This document shows, one piece after another, positions 35,758 through 47,154 of a stretch of DNA of 64,000 nt. The DNA is from Bactrocera neohumeralis (Eukaryota; Arthropoda; Insecta; Diptera; Tephritidae). The translations under genes were made by a program, and so were the position numbers. The first letter of the stretch is position 1. Every line of letters begins with the position of its first letter. The DNA lies in NCBI RefSeq assembly GCF_024586455.1, contig NC_065921.1, forward strand, positions 67,395,528-67,459,527, in the 5' to 3' direction. The notes beneath the pieces were generated by a model. It was not told the origin of the DNA, did no database searches, and saw nothing but the letters and a program-made list of their open reading frames with translations.

Positions 35758-37534
35758 CTACAAGCAATTAAAATTACACAAAATTAATTGGAGTTGAAAT
35801 TTAGGTTTGAACGCTGCTTAATTGCTACAATAACAGCAAAGGGTTGTCTAAAAATTAGTAGAAGGAAATTAGGAATGTAAAATCAGTGAAAGAAAAGTTT
35901 TGTAAGAGTATCGTTTTGGCTTTGCTTGATGAGGCTAGAAAAGAAGACACTCATGAGTTACATGGAAGAAAGCCTGCGGCAGTGGTTGCGTCATATTGAC
36001 AGGCGCCCAAAAGTATGTCAACCATAAATCTTGCTGAGTTAGCTATAGCAAAGCTTCGGGTATAATTTTTGGTCATTTGGAAAGTTTTTATGGCTCACTT
36101 TTAATTTAATGTTTTTTTTTGGTTTGCAATCCACAAGTTTTCAAACTTTCATGGTTTTGGTGATGCCGTTTTTGCTGCGGTTGTTTATTTGTTTTCAAGT
36201 TCTGGGAAGCGTGTTAAAGAGAGGGAACAAGCAGACGCTTAATGCGGCTACTAAATCCAACCAGCCATTCATGGAGACACCCCTGATTTTTACTAACTCT
36301 GCTGAATGACTGCTCGGCATACAAACTGGAAAAACTTTTCATGTTTTTTTCTCTTTTTGTCAGCCTCATTTTGCAACTTGTACTTGAACAAGAAAAGTTT
36401 TCGCAACATGCCGGCACTGCGCGATTGTATTCGCAACAAAATGTGTATGGGTGCGCTTGTTGGCGCTGCCATGTCCTTTGCCGCGCTATTTGTGTCATTA
36501 ACAACAACAGAAATGCTCGTCAGCTCTACGCGGTGGCACAAGCGTTGACCGGACAGAAGTCAGCACCAAGTGGCGCCAAAGTGCACGCTGTAGCCAACTT
36601 TTAATTTCAGGTCATTTCATTCAGCTACAACACTGAGCATGAGAGATTGAGGTCGGTTGAAGGGTCGGTTTCGAAGCTGGGCTAGAAATACGGTGTCTTT
36701 GAATACATTGCGAGAGAGATTTTGTGCAACATTAGTGAAAATCGACAAAAGAATTCTATCAGCAAAATTTATTGCTGAATACAATTAAAGGCCATTCAGC
36801 GAAGTTTAAAATACTATATTTTTATAATTATATGATTCGCCGAAAAAATCTAAAAAGCTCCTTACTAAGTTGCTCACAAATGATACATTAAGCGACTTTG
36901 ACTTATTCGCAGTGAATTCAGCTATTCAGCACATCCAAAAAATATGGTTTCAAAAACAGTTTAGTAATTTAATGTTCAGTCTCATAAATTTTATAACGTG
37001 TAGAGGGTTCTATAAGTCCATAAATTTAGTCGCACTGTATAAATAACTACAATTAGGTAAATTAAGTAGTAATAGCAATTGAGCGGCCATGCAATGAGAT
37101 GCTGGAAATAAGCTTTGGCTACATTCGACGAAATTTTATTTTGAAATTACTGTATTCTTGTATTCAGCGCAATTCAGCGCATGATTTGTACATACCATAA
37201 GCTGAATTCGCGAAAATATCGCTGAGAAAAGTACAATCAGTTCATCGCTTACAACAAATTCATAACATTTCTGTCAGTGCAGTCGACAAACGAACATTCG
37301 CCCAAAGTTCAGTAATTTAGGCTGGCCTTAAAATGGCGTAGTAAAATCCACGCGGATGTTTACTTAGCGGCTGTTATGCTGGTATTAGCAAAAACTTGCA
37401 CCTCTTGCGACAATCTCCTCTCGTATAGCACTTACGCGCCACAGCCATTACTCAACTTGAATCTCTGCCTCTTTAGCATACTCAGCGCCACACTCTCTCT
37501 CACATAACGTAGCATAATTCACTTTGATACTCAC
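35758..37534. other. Intron B-C
   Basis: Non-coding, 1,777 bp. A moderately GC-rich middle (36100-36600) has mutually overlapping chance frames on both strands. Sparse decamer words occur at 36794, 36916 and 36924, and an exact 10-bp tandem pair at 37162/37172 (TATTCAGCGC AATTCAGCGC). Confidence 0.6.
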
Positions 37535-37712
37535 CTAATACTACCAATTTGACGGGTCTCGCATTCTCCGTGTATCTGCGCGAATTCTCCGCCTCGCATT
37601 GCCACTTGCCATCGTCCTCGAGCATGACATTTGTGATGGTGAGAGCACCATTTGGCTCCTTAATGAAACGATAATCGGTGGCGCGTGAGGTGCGATCCAT
37701 GGCATGTACCAC
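37535..37712 (-). CDS. Exon B of Ig-superfamily gene: second half of Ig domain 1
   Basis: A 178-base exon encoding residues 513-571 plus the first base of a split Asp codon. It completes Ig domain 1. GALTITNVMLEDDGKWQCEA holds the D-x-G-x-x-x-C motif, in which Trp replaces the usual Tyr before Cys551. The domain closes with ARPVKLVVL. Joined to exon A in phase 0 it reads TWYKNGQ-VVHAMDRTS. The acceptor is TTTAATCCGCAG and the donor is G|GTGAGT. The neighbouring introns on both sides are filled with the ATTCAGC decamer family. Confidence 0.95.
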
Positions 37713-38520
37713 CTGCGGATTAAAGAAAAGCGAAAAAGTTCTGAGTAAAAGAAGAGGCATATAAAATTGCATAAAACAAACAGTATAGCCGGTATAAGTG
37801 CCGGAATTAGTAAGTGCGTGAAAATTCGAGGAGACTCACTATCGCGTTGCCGCTCGGAGCACTTGTATACGTGTGTGTGTGCGTGCATGCCTAGGTACGT
37901 GGGAAGCATTTAAGGCCGTAAACTTTAAGTCGTTTATGAGCTGCGTTAATACCGCTGCGCACAGAATATTGCATTTGTTTGTGTTTTTGTAGCGCGACTT
38001 AGTCCTGTCACTGTTTATTTGTTGCTTTAGTTTTGCTCATTTTCGTCCATTGTTATCTGTGTAACTGCAGTTGGTGGCACTTGTTTTGGGAAAGTCTTTA
38101 GTTTATTGTGTGCAATTGCGCACTTTGCATAACTAAATAGTAATTACTGACGCTGGCATTAGTATTCTGCTCGCAAGCGCCGGAAATTATGCATTGCGTA
38201 ATATTCTCTCGAACTTTTTGGCTTAATTTAGTCTAGTATTTTGCAGCTCATTGAGCGCTTTTAAGCCTTTTGACACAGCCAAGCATCGAATAAGCTAGTG
38301 CTAGACTTAGTGTCGTTTAGTGGATTCTTGTTAAATTTTATAAGTTTTTGTACACGCCTGCATATTTTTGAGCAGCTTAGTGAGCTGAATAGCTGTATTT
38401 GAAAATTAATGCCAGTGCATTAGGATCAAATTTTCACTTGAAACTAAAACTAACTGACAATATACGATGGCAGAGCAAAATAGCTTTTTAACAACTTGAT
38501 ATTATTAAAAAAAATAACTT
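37713..38520. other. Intron A-B next to exon B
   Basis: No gene seen. A short (GT)n run at about 37868-37882. One GCTGAAT at about 38393 is in the minority orientation. Confidence 0.6.
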
Positions 38521-39400
38521 TAAAATGTTATTCAGCGCTTCTTATATGAATATAAGAGTGAAATTGAAGGTGCAAGAATGTACCCTAATAAATTTTTAAG
38601 CAATTCAGCTGATATAAATATAATTCAGCGCACTTTATGTTTGACGAAATTTATGCGTATTTAATAATAACAAATAACTTTTTAACAACTTGAGATTATT
38701 AAAAAAAAACTTTGCAATAGTATTCAGCGCTTCTTATTTCAATATAAGAGTGATATTTAAGCTGCATGGATGTACACCATTCAATTTTTATGTAATTCAG
38801 CTGCTATAAATGTAATTCAGCGCACTTGATGTTGTACAAAATTTATGTATATTTCATATAAATGTTTTCGACAAGCTTTCTTAGCAATAAGCCAGCCAAG
38901 TCTAACTGTGCTATTTAATTCAGCACAGAAAAAAAGTTAGTTGTGGATGTTGTGACGTTCTGTATACGTAAATCGGACACGAAAGTCAATAATTGGAACT
39001 TAATATGAATCAAAATGATAATGACAAGTATAAAGTAATATTTCACAGGATTAAATAGCTTTGTAATAACTTGCGATTATTAAAAGAAAATAACTTTGAA
39101 ATGGTATTCAGCGCTTCTTATCACAACATGAAAGTGTTAATTAAAGTGCAAGAATGCACCCTATTCAATTTACAATATGTAATTCAGCGCAGCAAAAAAG
39201 TTGGTTGTGGATTTTGTGACGTTCCGTACACAGACGTCGTCCACGAAAGTCAATAATTGAAACTTAAAACTTTTTAATGGTATTCAGCGCTTCTTGTCTC
39301 AACATATGAGCGGTATTTGAGCTGCAAATATATACTCCATTGAATTTTTAAGCAATTCAGCTGCTTTAAATATAATTCCGCGCACTTTATGTTGTACGAA
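38521..39400 (+). repeat. About 190-bp tandem repeat with decamer words
   Basis: ATTCAGCGCTTCTTxT occurs at 38530, 38722, 39106 and 39282. Intervals are 192, 384 (twice 192) and 176 bp. In the two best-preserved units the ATTCAGC pairs in the second half are exactly 20 bp apart (38603/38623, 38795/38815). A different internal piece, AAAAAGTTxGTTGTGGAT through to AAAGTCAATAATTG, is duplicated at about 38930 and 39192. Confidence 0.8.
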
Positions 39401-41070
39401 ATGTACGCATATTTCATAGAAAAGTTTTCAATAAGTTTTATTAACAGCAAGACAACCATAACCGCTTTTATTCCTTCACCGCAGCAGACTAAGGTACATA
39501 TATACAAGAGGGTACGTCCCCTCCACTGTGCCAAGAGAGCTTATACATATATGCAAGACGTACGCTTAAATATTAGGTAACATACTACATATATACAAGT
39601 ATAGTGCTAGGAGAAGTACTGACCAAATTTCATCAATTTTAGATATATAACTCTATATCTATTTCGATTAGTTTTAGGTAGAGCAACATGTTGCGAGGCC
39701 ATAAAAACAATCAATTTACGATTCTGCTATTCAGCGGTGTTCAACATGCCAACATTTGACGAATTTTAATAAATTCAGCTAGTAACTCTTTCATTCTATT
39801 AAAACTATGCCGTATTAGAGTTTGATACAAAGTTTTATTGAAATTAAGCCGTTTAACAAGTTCACAGTTGCAAATAAATCAGCTGGACAATATTTTAGTA
39901 GAACTACTTATATATTCAGCACAATTCAGCACCTCTAGTTTATTTGGTTATCATGCAAAAATTTATTCTCACATGATACTTTTCAAGCTCTCCGACTTCC
40001 TAAAGCAAATTTCGCGAATTCAGCACTATCCAACGCCATAAACTGCATGTTTTCATACCGCAGTTCACTGAAATTTTCGCAAATTTAATATTTGCATTAC
40101 AGCTCGAGATTTACCTCCTATATTTTTAAAATTTGTTCAAATCGCTGAATTTCAGCTGCCACTTTTCGCATTAGCATTTTAACCAGAAATATAAATGGAA
40201 TTTGCATTTGCCCCAAGCGTGAAATCCCCGCGCCTTTTTCAGTTGTGAGCGCCCATGTAATCTGCATATACTTATGTGCATTAGCCTTTGGCGGTGAATT
40301 TTGATAAGCCGCATTAGCGCAAATCGAATTAAAAAAGTAAATTAAATTCTATTTATTTTTAAATTGAAATTAAATAACTTAATTGGACAGTAAGTTTCGG
40401 AATTTCTGTACAGTTGTGCGACCATATTTAAACACAATATATAACTATATTTGAATGATATTACAAATATGGCTGTTCCAGAAAAATCGATAGGAAAACG
40501 TATAAAAATCTCTCGTATGTGTAATATACAATACACATACATACAACTACATATAAAATCAAAAACATCTATTTTCCCTTTGGCCCACTAAATCAAAATT
40601 TGTTGTAGATTTTTCTCTTTGTGATTTCGTAAAACATTAAATTTGCTAGGGGCAAATGAATGAATTTACATATACATAGCGAATGCCAGTTACGTAGTAT
40701 TTACTAGAAAGAGATTAGGTCTACATATCAAACGCATGGCTTTAATTTAAAACTTGGTCAGAGAAGTTGAATTGTACTTCAAAAACGTTAGAACCCACAT
40801 TTTCACGTTATTCAGCGCATCTAAAATGAATTCAGCGCTGATATTTTCATTAAAAAACCTTAAAATAAATGGTAAGTTTTGTTTCGTTGCGAGTTTTGTC
40901 ATTAAAATATATATTTTGAATAGTTATTTGAGTAACGAACATTTTTTAAATTTTATTAACATTGATCGATATTAAGAAAAAAGTAATTATGCTAACTCTT
41001 AATTACAATATGATAAAATACGTAATTTCTGAATCCAAACTTAAATCATTTTCGCCATTTTTAATAATTT
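39401..41070 (+). repeat. Decamer repeat block 2b, sparse part
   Basis: Intron A-B sequence with scattered ATTCAGC words (about 39729, 39773, 39914/39924 at 10 bp, 40018, 40810/40830 at 20 bp) and otherwise featureless AT-rich DNA. A minority-orientation GCTGAAT occurs near 40144. No gene. Confidence 0.65.
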
Positions 41071-41072
41071 TA

Positions 41073-42352
41073 CAGGGTCCAGCACTGGAAGTGTAACCAA
41101 CTTCAGATAGTTCGCGTAGCTGCCGCACTGGAATCAGCTGTTTATAAATTAGTTGAATGACAGTTCGGAGTATTGTTCACAAGTGTACAAAAGCGTTTTG
41201 CCAAAAGTGAACGCAAAAAAAGTGATCAGCGATGGAATTCAAACGTAATAGTGTGATTGCTTTATATTTAGCTGGAAAATTACAGCCAGCAGTTGTTCGT
41301 GAGCTCACACACCTCAATGTGAATAAAGTTTTGGTTTATCGCACCATCACTCGTTACAATGATATTGGTAGCATCGCAAAACGCCATGGAGGTGGTCATC
41401 AAAAGACTGCAACGTCACGTGAGATGGTTCGGAAAGTGAAGAAGCGACTTGAGCGAAATCCACGACGAAGTGCCAATCAAATGGCCAAAGAACTGGAAAA
41501 ATCCGACCGCAGCATCCGACGCCTATTGAAAAATATGCTCAAGGTCAAGCCTTACAAGTTCCAAAGGCCCATGATCTCACACCGAAGCAGCAACAAGTAA
41601 GAAGCTTGGTCGAAAGCGGTCAAATTCCGAACATTGTGTTTTCTGACGAAAATTTTTTTTCAATTAAGTAGTTCGTAAACTCTCAAACCGCTAGGGTTTA
41701 CATGACCGACCGTTCATACGAGAATCTAAATCATCGGTTGGCCACCAGGAGGCAGCACCCGCCACAAATAATGGTTTGGGCCGCTGTCACCGCAGATGGG
41801 CGCTCTCCAATTGTTTTCATCGAGCCTGGCGTCAAAGTAAATGCGACATATTATCGGGAAAGTGTTCTGGAGGCTGCTTTGAAGCCGTGGGCAAACAAGC
41901 ATTTCGGTCGCAAACCATGGACGTTTCAACAAGACTCAGCACCGTCTCACTAAGCGCGAGTGAACCAAGAATGGCTGAAAAGCAACGTTCCAAACTTCAT
42001 TACGGCCACACAATGGCTCTCGAATTCATCAGACGGAAATCCAATGGATTATTTTCTCGGAGCCATTTTGGATACCAAAGTTCGAAGTAAAAAATACACC
42101 AGTCTCGAGATGCTGAAGAAAGCCATTGTCCGTGAGTGGGCCAAAATACCGGCAAGTCACATTGGGGCTGCTTGCAATTCGTTTTTTGACCGTCTCAAGG
42201 TCATAGTTAAGGCAAAAGGTGGTCATATCGAGCAAAAGTGAATTGGTCCTGAATTCGTGTTATTTTCACACATTTTGTACTTTAAAATAAATAAAAATAA
42301 TTTTTCAAACCGAATTTATGGCTTTTTTAATTGGTTATACTTCGAGTGCCTG
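41073..42352 (+). mobile_element. Tc1/mariner-superfamily element, full length but broken
   Basis: Bounded by TA on both sides (41071-72 and 42353-54). Terminal repeats start CAGG: left CAGGGTCCAGCACTGGAAGT; right, reverse complement, CAGGCACTCGAAGTATAACC. The two match once a 6-base gap is allowed. The transposase starts at ATG 41232 (MEFKRNSVIALYLAGK) with an HTH and the NPRRSANQMAKEL segment. It then shifts frame at about 41560-41600, where some 25 codons also seem lost. FSDENFF (first Asp), MVWAAVTADGRSP, WTFQQDSAPSH (second Asp), and a degraded third-acid region (SSDGNPMDYF) follow, ending AKGGHIEQK at 42240. Stops at about 41669 and 41951 add to the damage. It probably inserted into the decamer block, which continues on both sides. 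Confidence 0.9.
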
Positions 42353-42429
42353 TAGCTGATGTCAGCAGCAGTTCTTATAAGAAAATATTATTTATAAAGC
42401 CAAAGGTTCATAATATATCACCAATCTGA

Positions 42430-43140
42430 AGTTATTCAGCGCTAGCGCGCTCAATTAAAATTTGGTTTACATAAAAAATTTCAATAAAGGTTTCCCTAAT
42501 TTTTAATAGTTTATTAATTTGATTCTATATTGCGCTGAATTGAATTGAATAAGCATATATGTATGTTAACCATCAGCCCATAGTTCTACTCAAATGTCAT
42601 CTAAGAACCACATTTACCGAACAATATCACAATTTTATTTCAACGAAGCTATTCAGCTCTGTTCTAACTTCTTCTGTGGTCAGTTTTTTTATGCAGTTTA
42701 ATCCAGACAGAAAATAATAACACGTGCTGACAATTAAAAGATGATTCAGCAGTTTTGATTACCATGTTAGCTGAATTCTTCATTTGAATTTGTGCATACA
42801 AATATAACATTTTATATTCAGCGCTGTAAAACAAGTAGGCTTATGTGAAATATTTACTAAATTCTTCGAACACATTAGAAGGTGTAAAACCCTTTAAAAT
42901 GAGACTACTTATTTAGCTCCTTTTTTAAAGGTTACATATTTTTTTTAAATTATAAGTTTCAGAAATCAAACCAATTCTTTTATTTATTTGAATTCAATCA
43001 CATTTTGCGCGTTTCTCTGCACAATTTAGTAGTTAATATAAATTCAGCGCTATTCAGCTATAAAGAATATGTAATTTAGCTACTTAGCCTTATTATAAAA
43101 ACAAATTCAGCGATATTCAGCTCTATTCAGCACTATTTAG
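42430..43140 (+). repeat. Decamer repeat block 2c
   Basis: ATTCAGC words at about 42434, 42651, 42743 and 42815, then an exact decamer series: 43042/43052, and 43105/43115/43125 with a degenerate fourth member (ATTTAGC) at 43135. This is the clearest 10-bp array in the window. Two minority-orientation copies occur near 42535 and 42770. Confidence 0.85.
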
Positions 43141-44600
43141 CGCCACTTCTTATAACATTTTTATATAATTTATTTTCATATTAGAAAGTTTTACACAGCT
43201 TTCTCTGTGGCATCCATATATTTGTTGTTGCTAGCCATTCTGAAATTGTTGGCTGCTAAACAAAATGGCCACAAACCCAAAATAATGTCCTCCGAAAAGC
43301 AGATACAGTCCGATATGTCCGGCGATATTGATATGGCAGCGCAAATATTCGCTAGTAAGCATGTCTGTGTTCACCACACACCCTGGTGGTGGCGGCATAT
43401 GTCACTGATAGCTGCCACACCACTCATTAATGCAAAATGCCCATCAATGCGTTCAACTGGAAATTTATGAGCACTAAATGTGGCGGCAACAGAGGCTGCA
43501 GCGGCGCTGACACTATTGAACCAGCAGCGGCGCACACAGCATACAGCATATCACATTTGCCACAAGTGCAAATAACTTGCAACATGGGGTGCAACACGTT
43601 TATAGTACAGCTAGCAAGCAAGTATTGCGCGTTTGGATTTCTACCACAGCGGAATTCATGTTGCATACTTTTAGGCAGGCAAAGCATGGCTATGTGTTGG
43701 TCCAGCGCTTACAGCTAAAACAATACCAACAAATACTCTGTTCGTGCAATACGTGATGTTGCGTCGAGTCCACTGCCTAGATTTATGTGTTATTAAATTT
43801 GCTGACATTTCGCGTTTCGCCTGCTTGTTGATGCAACAGAGTGAAATGTGGCAGCAAAGCGAAAAGAGTTCAATGCCTAAGGTGTTGCGGCCGTTCGAAG
43901 GGGTGCAACGTTGCAAGTGTGGAGCTCAAATGGTTAGACGTCAGCTTTGCTCGATATGCCGCACATGCATAAGTAATTGTATGAATTGCTGCTGTGTGTT
44001 GCACGCCAATTTATTGGCCGCTAGCCAGCTGCTGTCAACTGGCAGCGCTGCAAAATCTACCTGCCACATGGTTAAAGCGTTAAATGAGCGTAGTAAATCG
44101 CTACTTACAAAAACAACAAACAACCGTTAGTTAGTGCAGCCATGTTGCGTGTATGTGCCCAATGGCAGTTCATGCCACACTTTTATGTGCAGTGACGTGT
44201 GCAATAATGTTGCGGCAGATTGATTGCGTTTCACTTGGTGACAGCGCCGCTGTTTACTAGGCTATTGGTGGTGGCACTTCGGGCTTGTGGCATATTGGCA
44301 GTGCGCATATTGGATGTGGGTGCGGTTTTGCGTTTTTCAGTGGATATTTTGCGAAAATAATAATATAAAAAAATTGTATTAACGAAATACCAATCGAATT
44401 CATGGCGCTTGCGTAATCGGTCTAACTCCAACGAAGCTTACTTAATAATAAGCTCATCAGCATAATGAGATGGCTGTAGATTTGCAAGAGTATTAGTGCG
44501 AACGTTTATATTAACGCTGATATGTGTGCTGCACGTTATGTCGGCTAAATAACTTTAAAACCAATTGCTGTAGTTATTTGCTAAAATATATGGAATATAG
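43141..44600. other. Intron A-B, GC-richer segment without decamer
   Basis: About 1.2 kb (43200-44350) is less AT-rich and free of the decamer, with chance-looking frames on both strands. The longest (plus 43744-44130, 128 codons from ATA/GTG-type context) contains a Cys cluster, CKCGAQMVRRQLCSICRTC, that loosely resembles a zinc knuckle. Antisense frames overlap it and no splice or promoter signal was found, so it is not called as a gene. Confidence 0.45.
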
Positions 44601-44626
44601 AAATTTGCTGCTGTAGTAGAAATGCA

Positions 44627-45200
44627 ATTCAGCGCAAAAACATTAAATTCAGCTTACAGTTATGGGGCAAATGGTGAGGAAAAAACATATAATAACTACA
44701 TTATCGTGTTTCAACGCAATTCAGGGTATTTTTAGTAAATTCAGCACACATTTTTTTACAAAAAAGTAATAATATAGTAAACAGTTGGAAAGAAAGCAGA
44801 GTCTTAATAACATTGGGACATGCAACTCGGCGAAAATCCATTAGAATCATCTCACAGTGTTGACGAAATATCACCCGATTTACACTAACTAATTTAATCG
44901 TTATTCAGCGCATTTTTCATAAATTCAGCGCACATTTATTTACAAAAAAAGAGTAAAATATAGTAAAAAGAAGGAAGAAAGTTGAGTTATAGTAACATTG
45001 GAACATGCATTTGCGGCATTGTTGACAAAAAAAAAATTTACACTAACTAGTTTAATCGTTATTCAGCGCATTTTTTATAAATTCAGCGCACATTTATTTA
45101 CAAAAAAGGGTAAAATATAGTTAAAAGTAGGAAAGTAAGTTGAGTTATAGTAACATTGAAACATGCAACTCGGAGCAAATCCATTAGAATCATCTGACAG
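44627..45200 (+). repeat. Decamer block 2d with 160-190-bp tandem units
   Basis: Three tandem units share ATTCAGCGCA, about 10 bp, ATTCAGCGCACATTTATTTA and a TAACATTG(G/A)(G/A)ACATGCA landmark (44807, 44993 and 45151; intervals 186 and 158). The decamer pairs 44627/44647, 44719/44739, 44903/44923 and 45061/45081 are all exactly 20 bp apart. Confidence 0.85.
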
Positions 45201-45489
45201 TTGTGCGGCAAGTAGTGTTGACAAAATATCACCAGTCCTACATTAACTCGTTTCGTTTCGTTTTTTATGAAAATATAATAACAATGTGTGGTATGCTATA
45301 TTATCTCCACACGTATACAAGAAAGCAGATTTTTGGCCGCGTAATATCGATCACCAAAAATACTTTATTATGTGACTCAAATTCTCAAATATTTCTGTTT
45401 GACTTTTAATATCTTAAGCAACCTTTGAGTAATTTAGTAATCAGAGAAGTAGAAATGTTGTGTATTATATTTACAGTTAAACTATTGCG

Positions 45490-46125
45490 CAGCATACAAA
45501 ATTTTGTTATTCAGCGCCTTATAAATATATTCAGCTAGCGTTTTCATTCGCATAATGTTATGATAACGAGTAGAGGAATCACCTTCATCATTCAGTTTTT
45601 TAAAAAACAGTTTTCAAATAGCATTCAGCGCAATATAAATTATTTGCGTTTACAAAATGTTGAAAATTAATTAAAGTTAGTTGCCATCAACTCATTTTAT
45701 AAAAACAATATTCTGCGAAAACCATTTTAATTTTTTTCTATATTCTGTACAAAATTTTGTCATTCAGCGCCTTATCACTATATTCAGCTAGCGTTTTCAA
45801 TCGCATAATGTCATAATAGTGAGTACAGTAATCACTTTGACACTCAGTATTTTAAAAAACAGCATATACAATTTTGTTATTCAGCGCCTTATAAATATAT
45901 TCAGCTAGCGTTTTCATTCGCATAATGTTATGATAACGAGTAGAGTAATCACCTTCATCATTCAGTTTTTTAAAAAAACAGTTTTCAAATAGCATTCAGC
46001 GCAATATAAATTATTTGCGTTTACAAAATGTTGAAAATTAATTAAAGTTAGTTGCCATCAACCGAACTTATAACAACAATATTTTGCGAAAACCATTTTA
46101 ATTTCTTTCTACATACTCTAGGTAC
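45490..46125 (+). repeat. Decamer block 2e: about 250-bp unit in three copies, two nearly identical
   Basis: ATTCAGCGCCTTAT lies at 45509, 45762 and 45879. In each copy a second ATTCAGC follows about 20 bp later. Copy 1 (from 45501) and copy 3 (from 45871) differ at only about two positions over some 190 bp, including GAGGAATC versus GAGTAATC. Copy 2 is shorter (117 bp to the next) and more diverged. Confidence 0.88.
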
Positions 46126-47150
46126 CGTAATACTTTCAATTACATGCTATTCTCACTTGCCTCATCCATTGAAATCGTACTTTTTTCAGCGCTCCCTTAT
46201 CTGTTGCAAGAAGTCAATTTCTTACACAAGTTCCTTCAACTATGGCTGCATGCATCGCTGGCAGCAGATCAAATTTCACCACCCAAAACATGAAATTTAG
46301 AAGTTTTGCTCAATTTCACATTTGCCGCTCAGCGCAATGTGGCATGTGGCAAGTAACAAGTTAAGTAAAAAGGTCAGAAAAAAACCAACCCAATCTACGT
46401 GCCGCTCATTGCAATGTGTTGTGGCATATGAAGCAAACTGTGCGATTGGCAGCGCTCGAACCGTGCCATAAGACAAAAGCCGAGGCGAGGAAATCGAGTG
46501 AAAAGAAAAATGAAGAAAAAGAAAACATTAAAATAACTACAACAACTGTTGTTGTGCACAACGAAGGAAAATTCACGCATGCATTCCGCTTAAGTTGAGC
46601 GTAAGTTTTTGCGCTGCAGTTCGGTGTATACGCCTGCAGAAGCTGCTGCTGTAAGCTCAAATTCTGCTTCTTCCCCTCCAGTTGTGCTGCTTCTTCTTTC
46701 CTATCCTCAAACGCTTGATTGCTGTGCATTGTTTTGCAGTTTGTTGTTGTTTTCCGAAATTTTTCGTTTTTCCTTGGTTATTATGCTTTTCAAGCTGACT
46801 GCTTGTTATCTGCTAGCGCATACAAAATATTGTGGCAAGTGTTGCAAGCGCATGTTGCCAAGGATGCACATAGATAGATATATGTGAGTATGGGCTTGAT
46901 TTTATTTTTTGGCAGTTTTGTTGCTTGCTGCAATCGCTAAGGAATTGATGAGGCGAAAACTATTGGCATTAGATAGCGAAAACGAGGAGAAGATCAGAGA
47001 AGCTGAAAAAAGCTGCTGAAGTCGCTACTAATGGTGGCATACCAATAAGGTAGAGCGTCGCAACGAGTTTTGTAGTTCTAGAAAATTGGTCTGTGCGCCG
47101 CTTGAGGGAAATAAAGATACCTTATATATATTACATAGCGAATGAAATGT
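46126..47150. other. Intron A-B, no gene seen
   Basis: GC-richer stretch with overlapping frames on both strands (46395-46887) lacking recognisable motifs, and no decamer. It lies where the decamer family changes strand. Confidence 0.5.
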
Positions 47151-47154
47151 ATGC

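Noticed and set aside
37541..37909. 122-codon minus-strand frame over exon B
   Set aside because: Out of frame with the Ig coding sequence; shadow.
31295..46125. CRISPR-like array
   Set aside because: The repeated word is about 10 bp, degenerate, irregularly dispersed and in a eukaryotic intron, with no repeat-spacer structure or cas genes.
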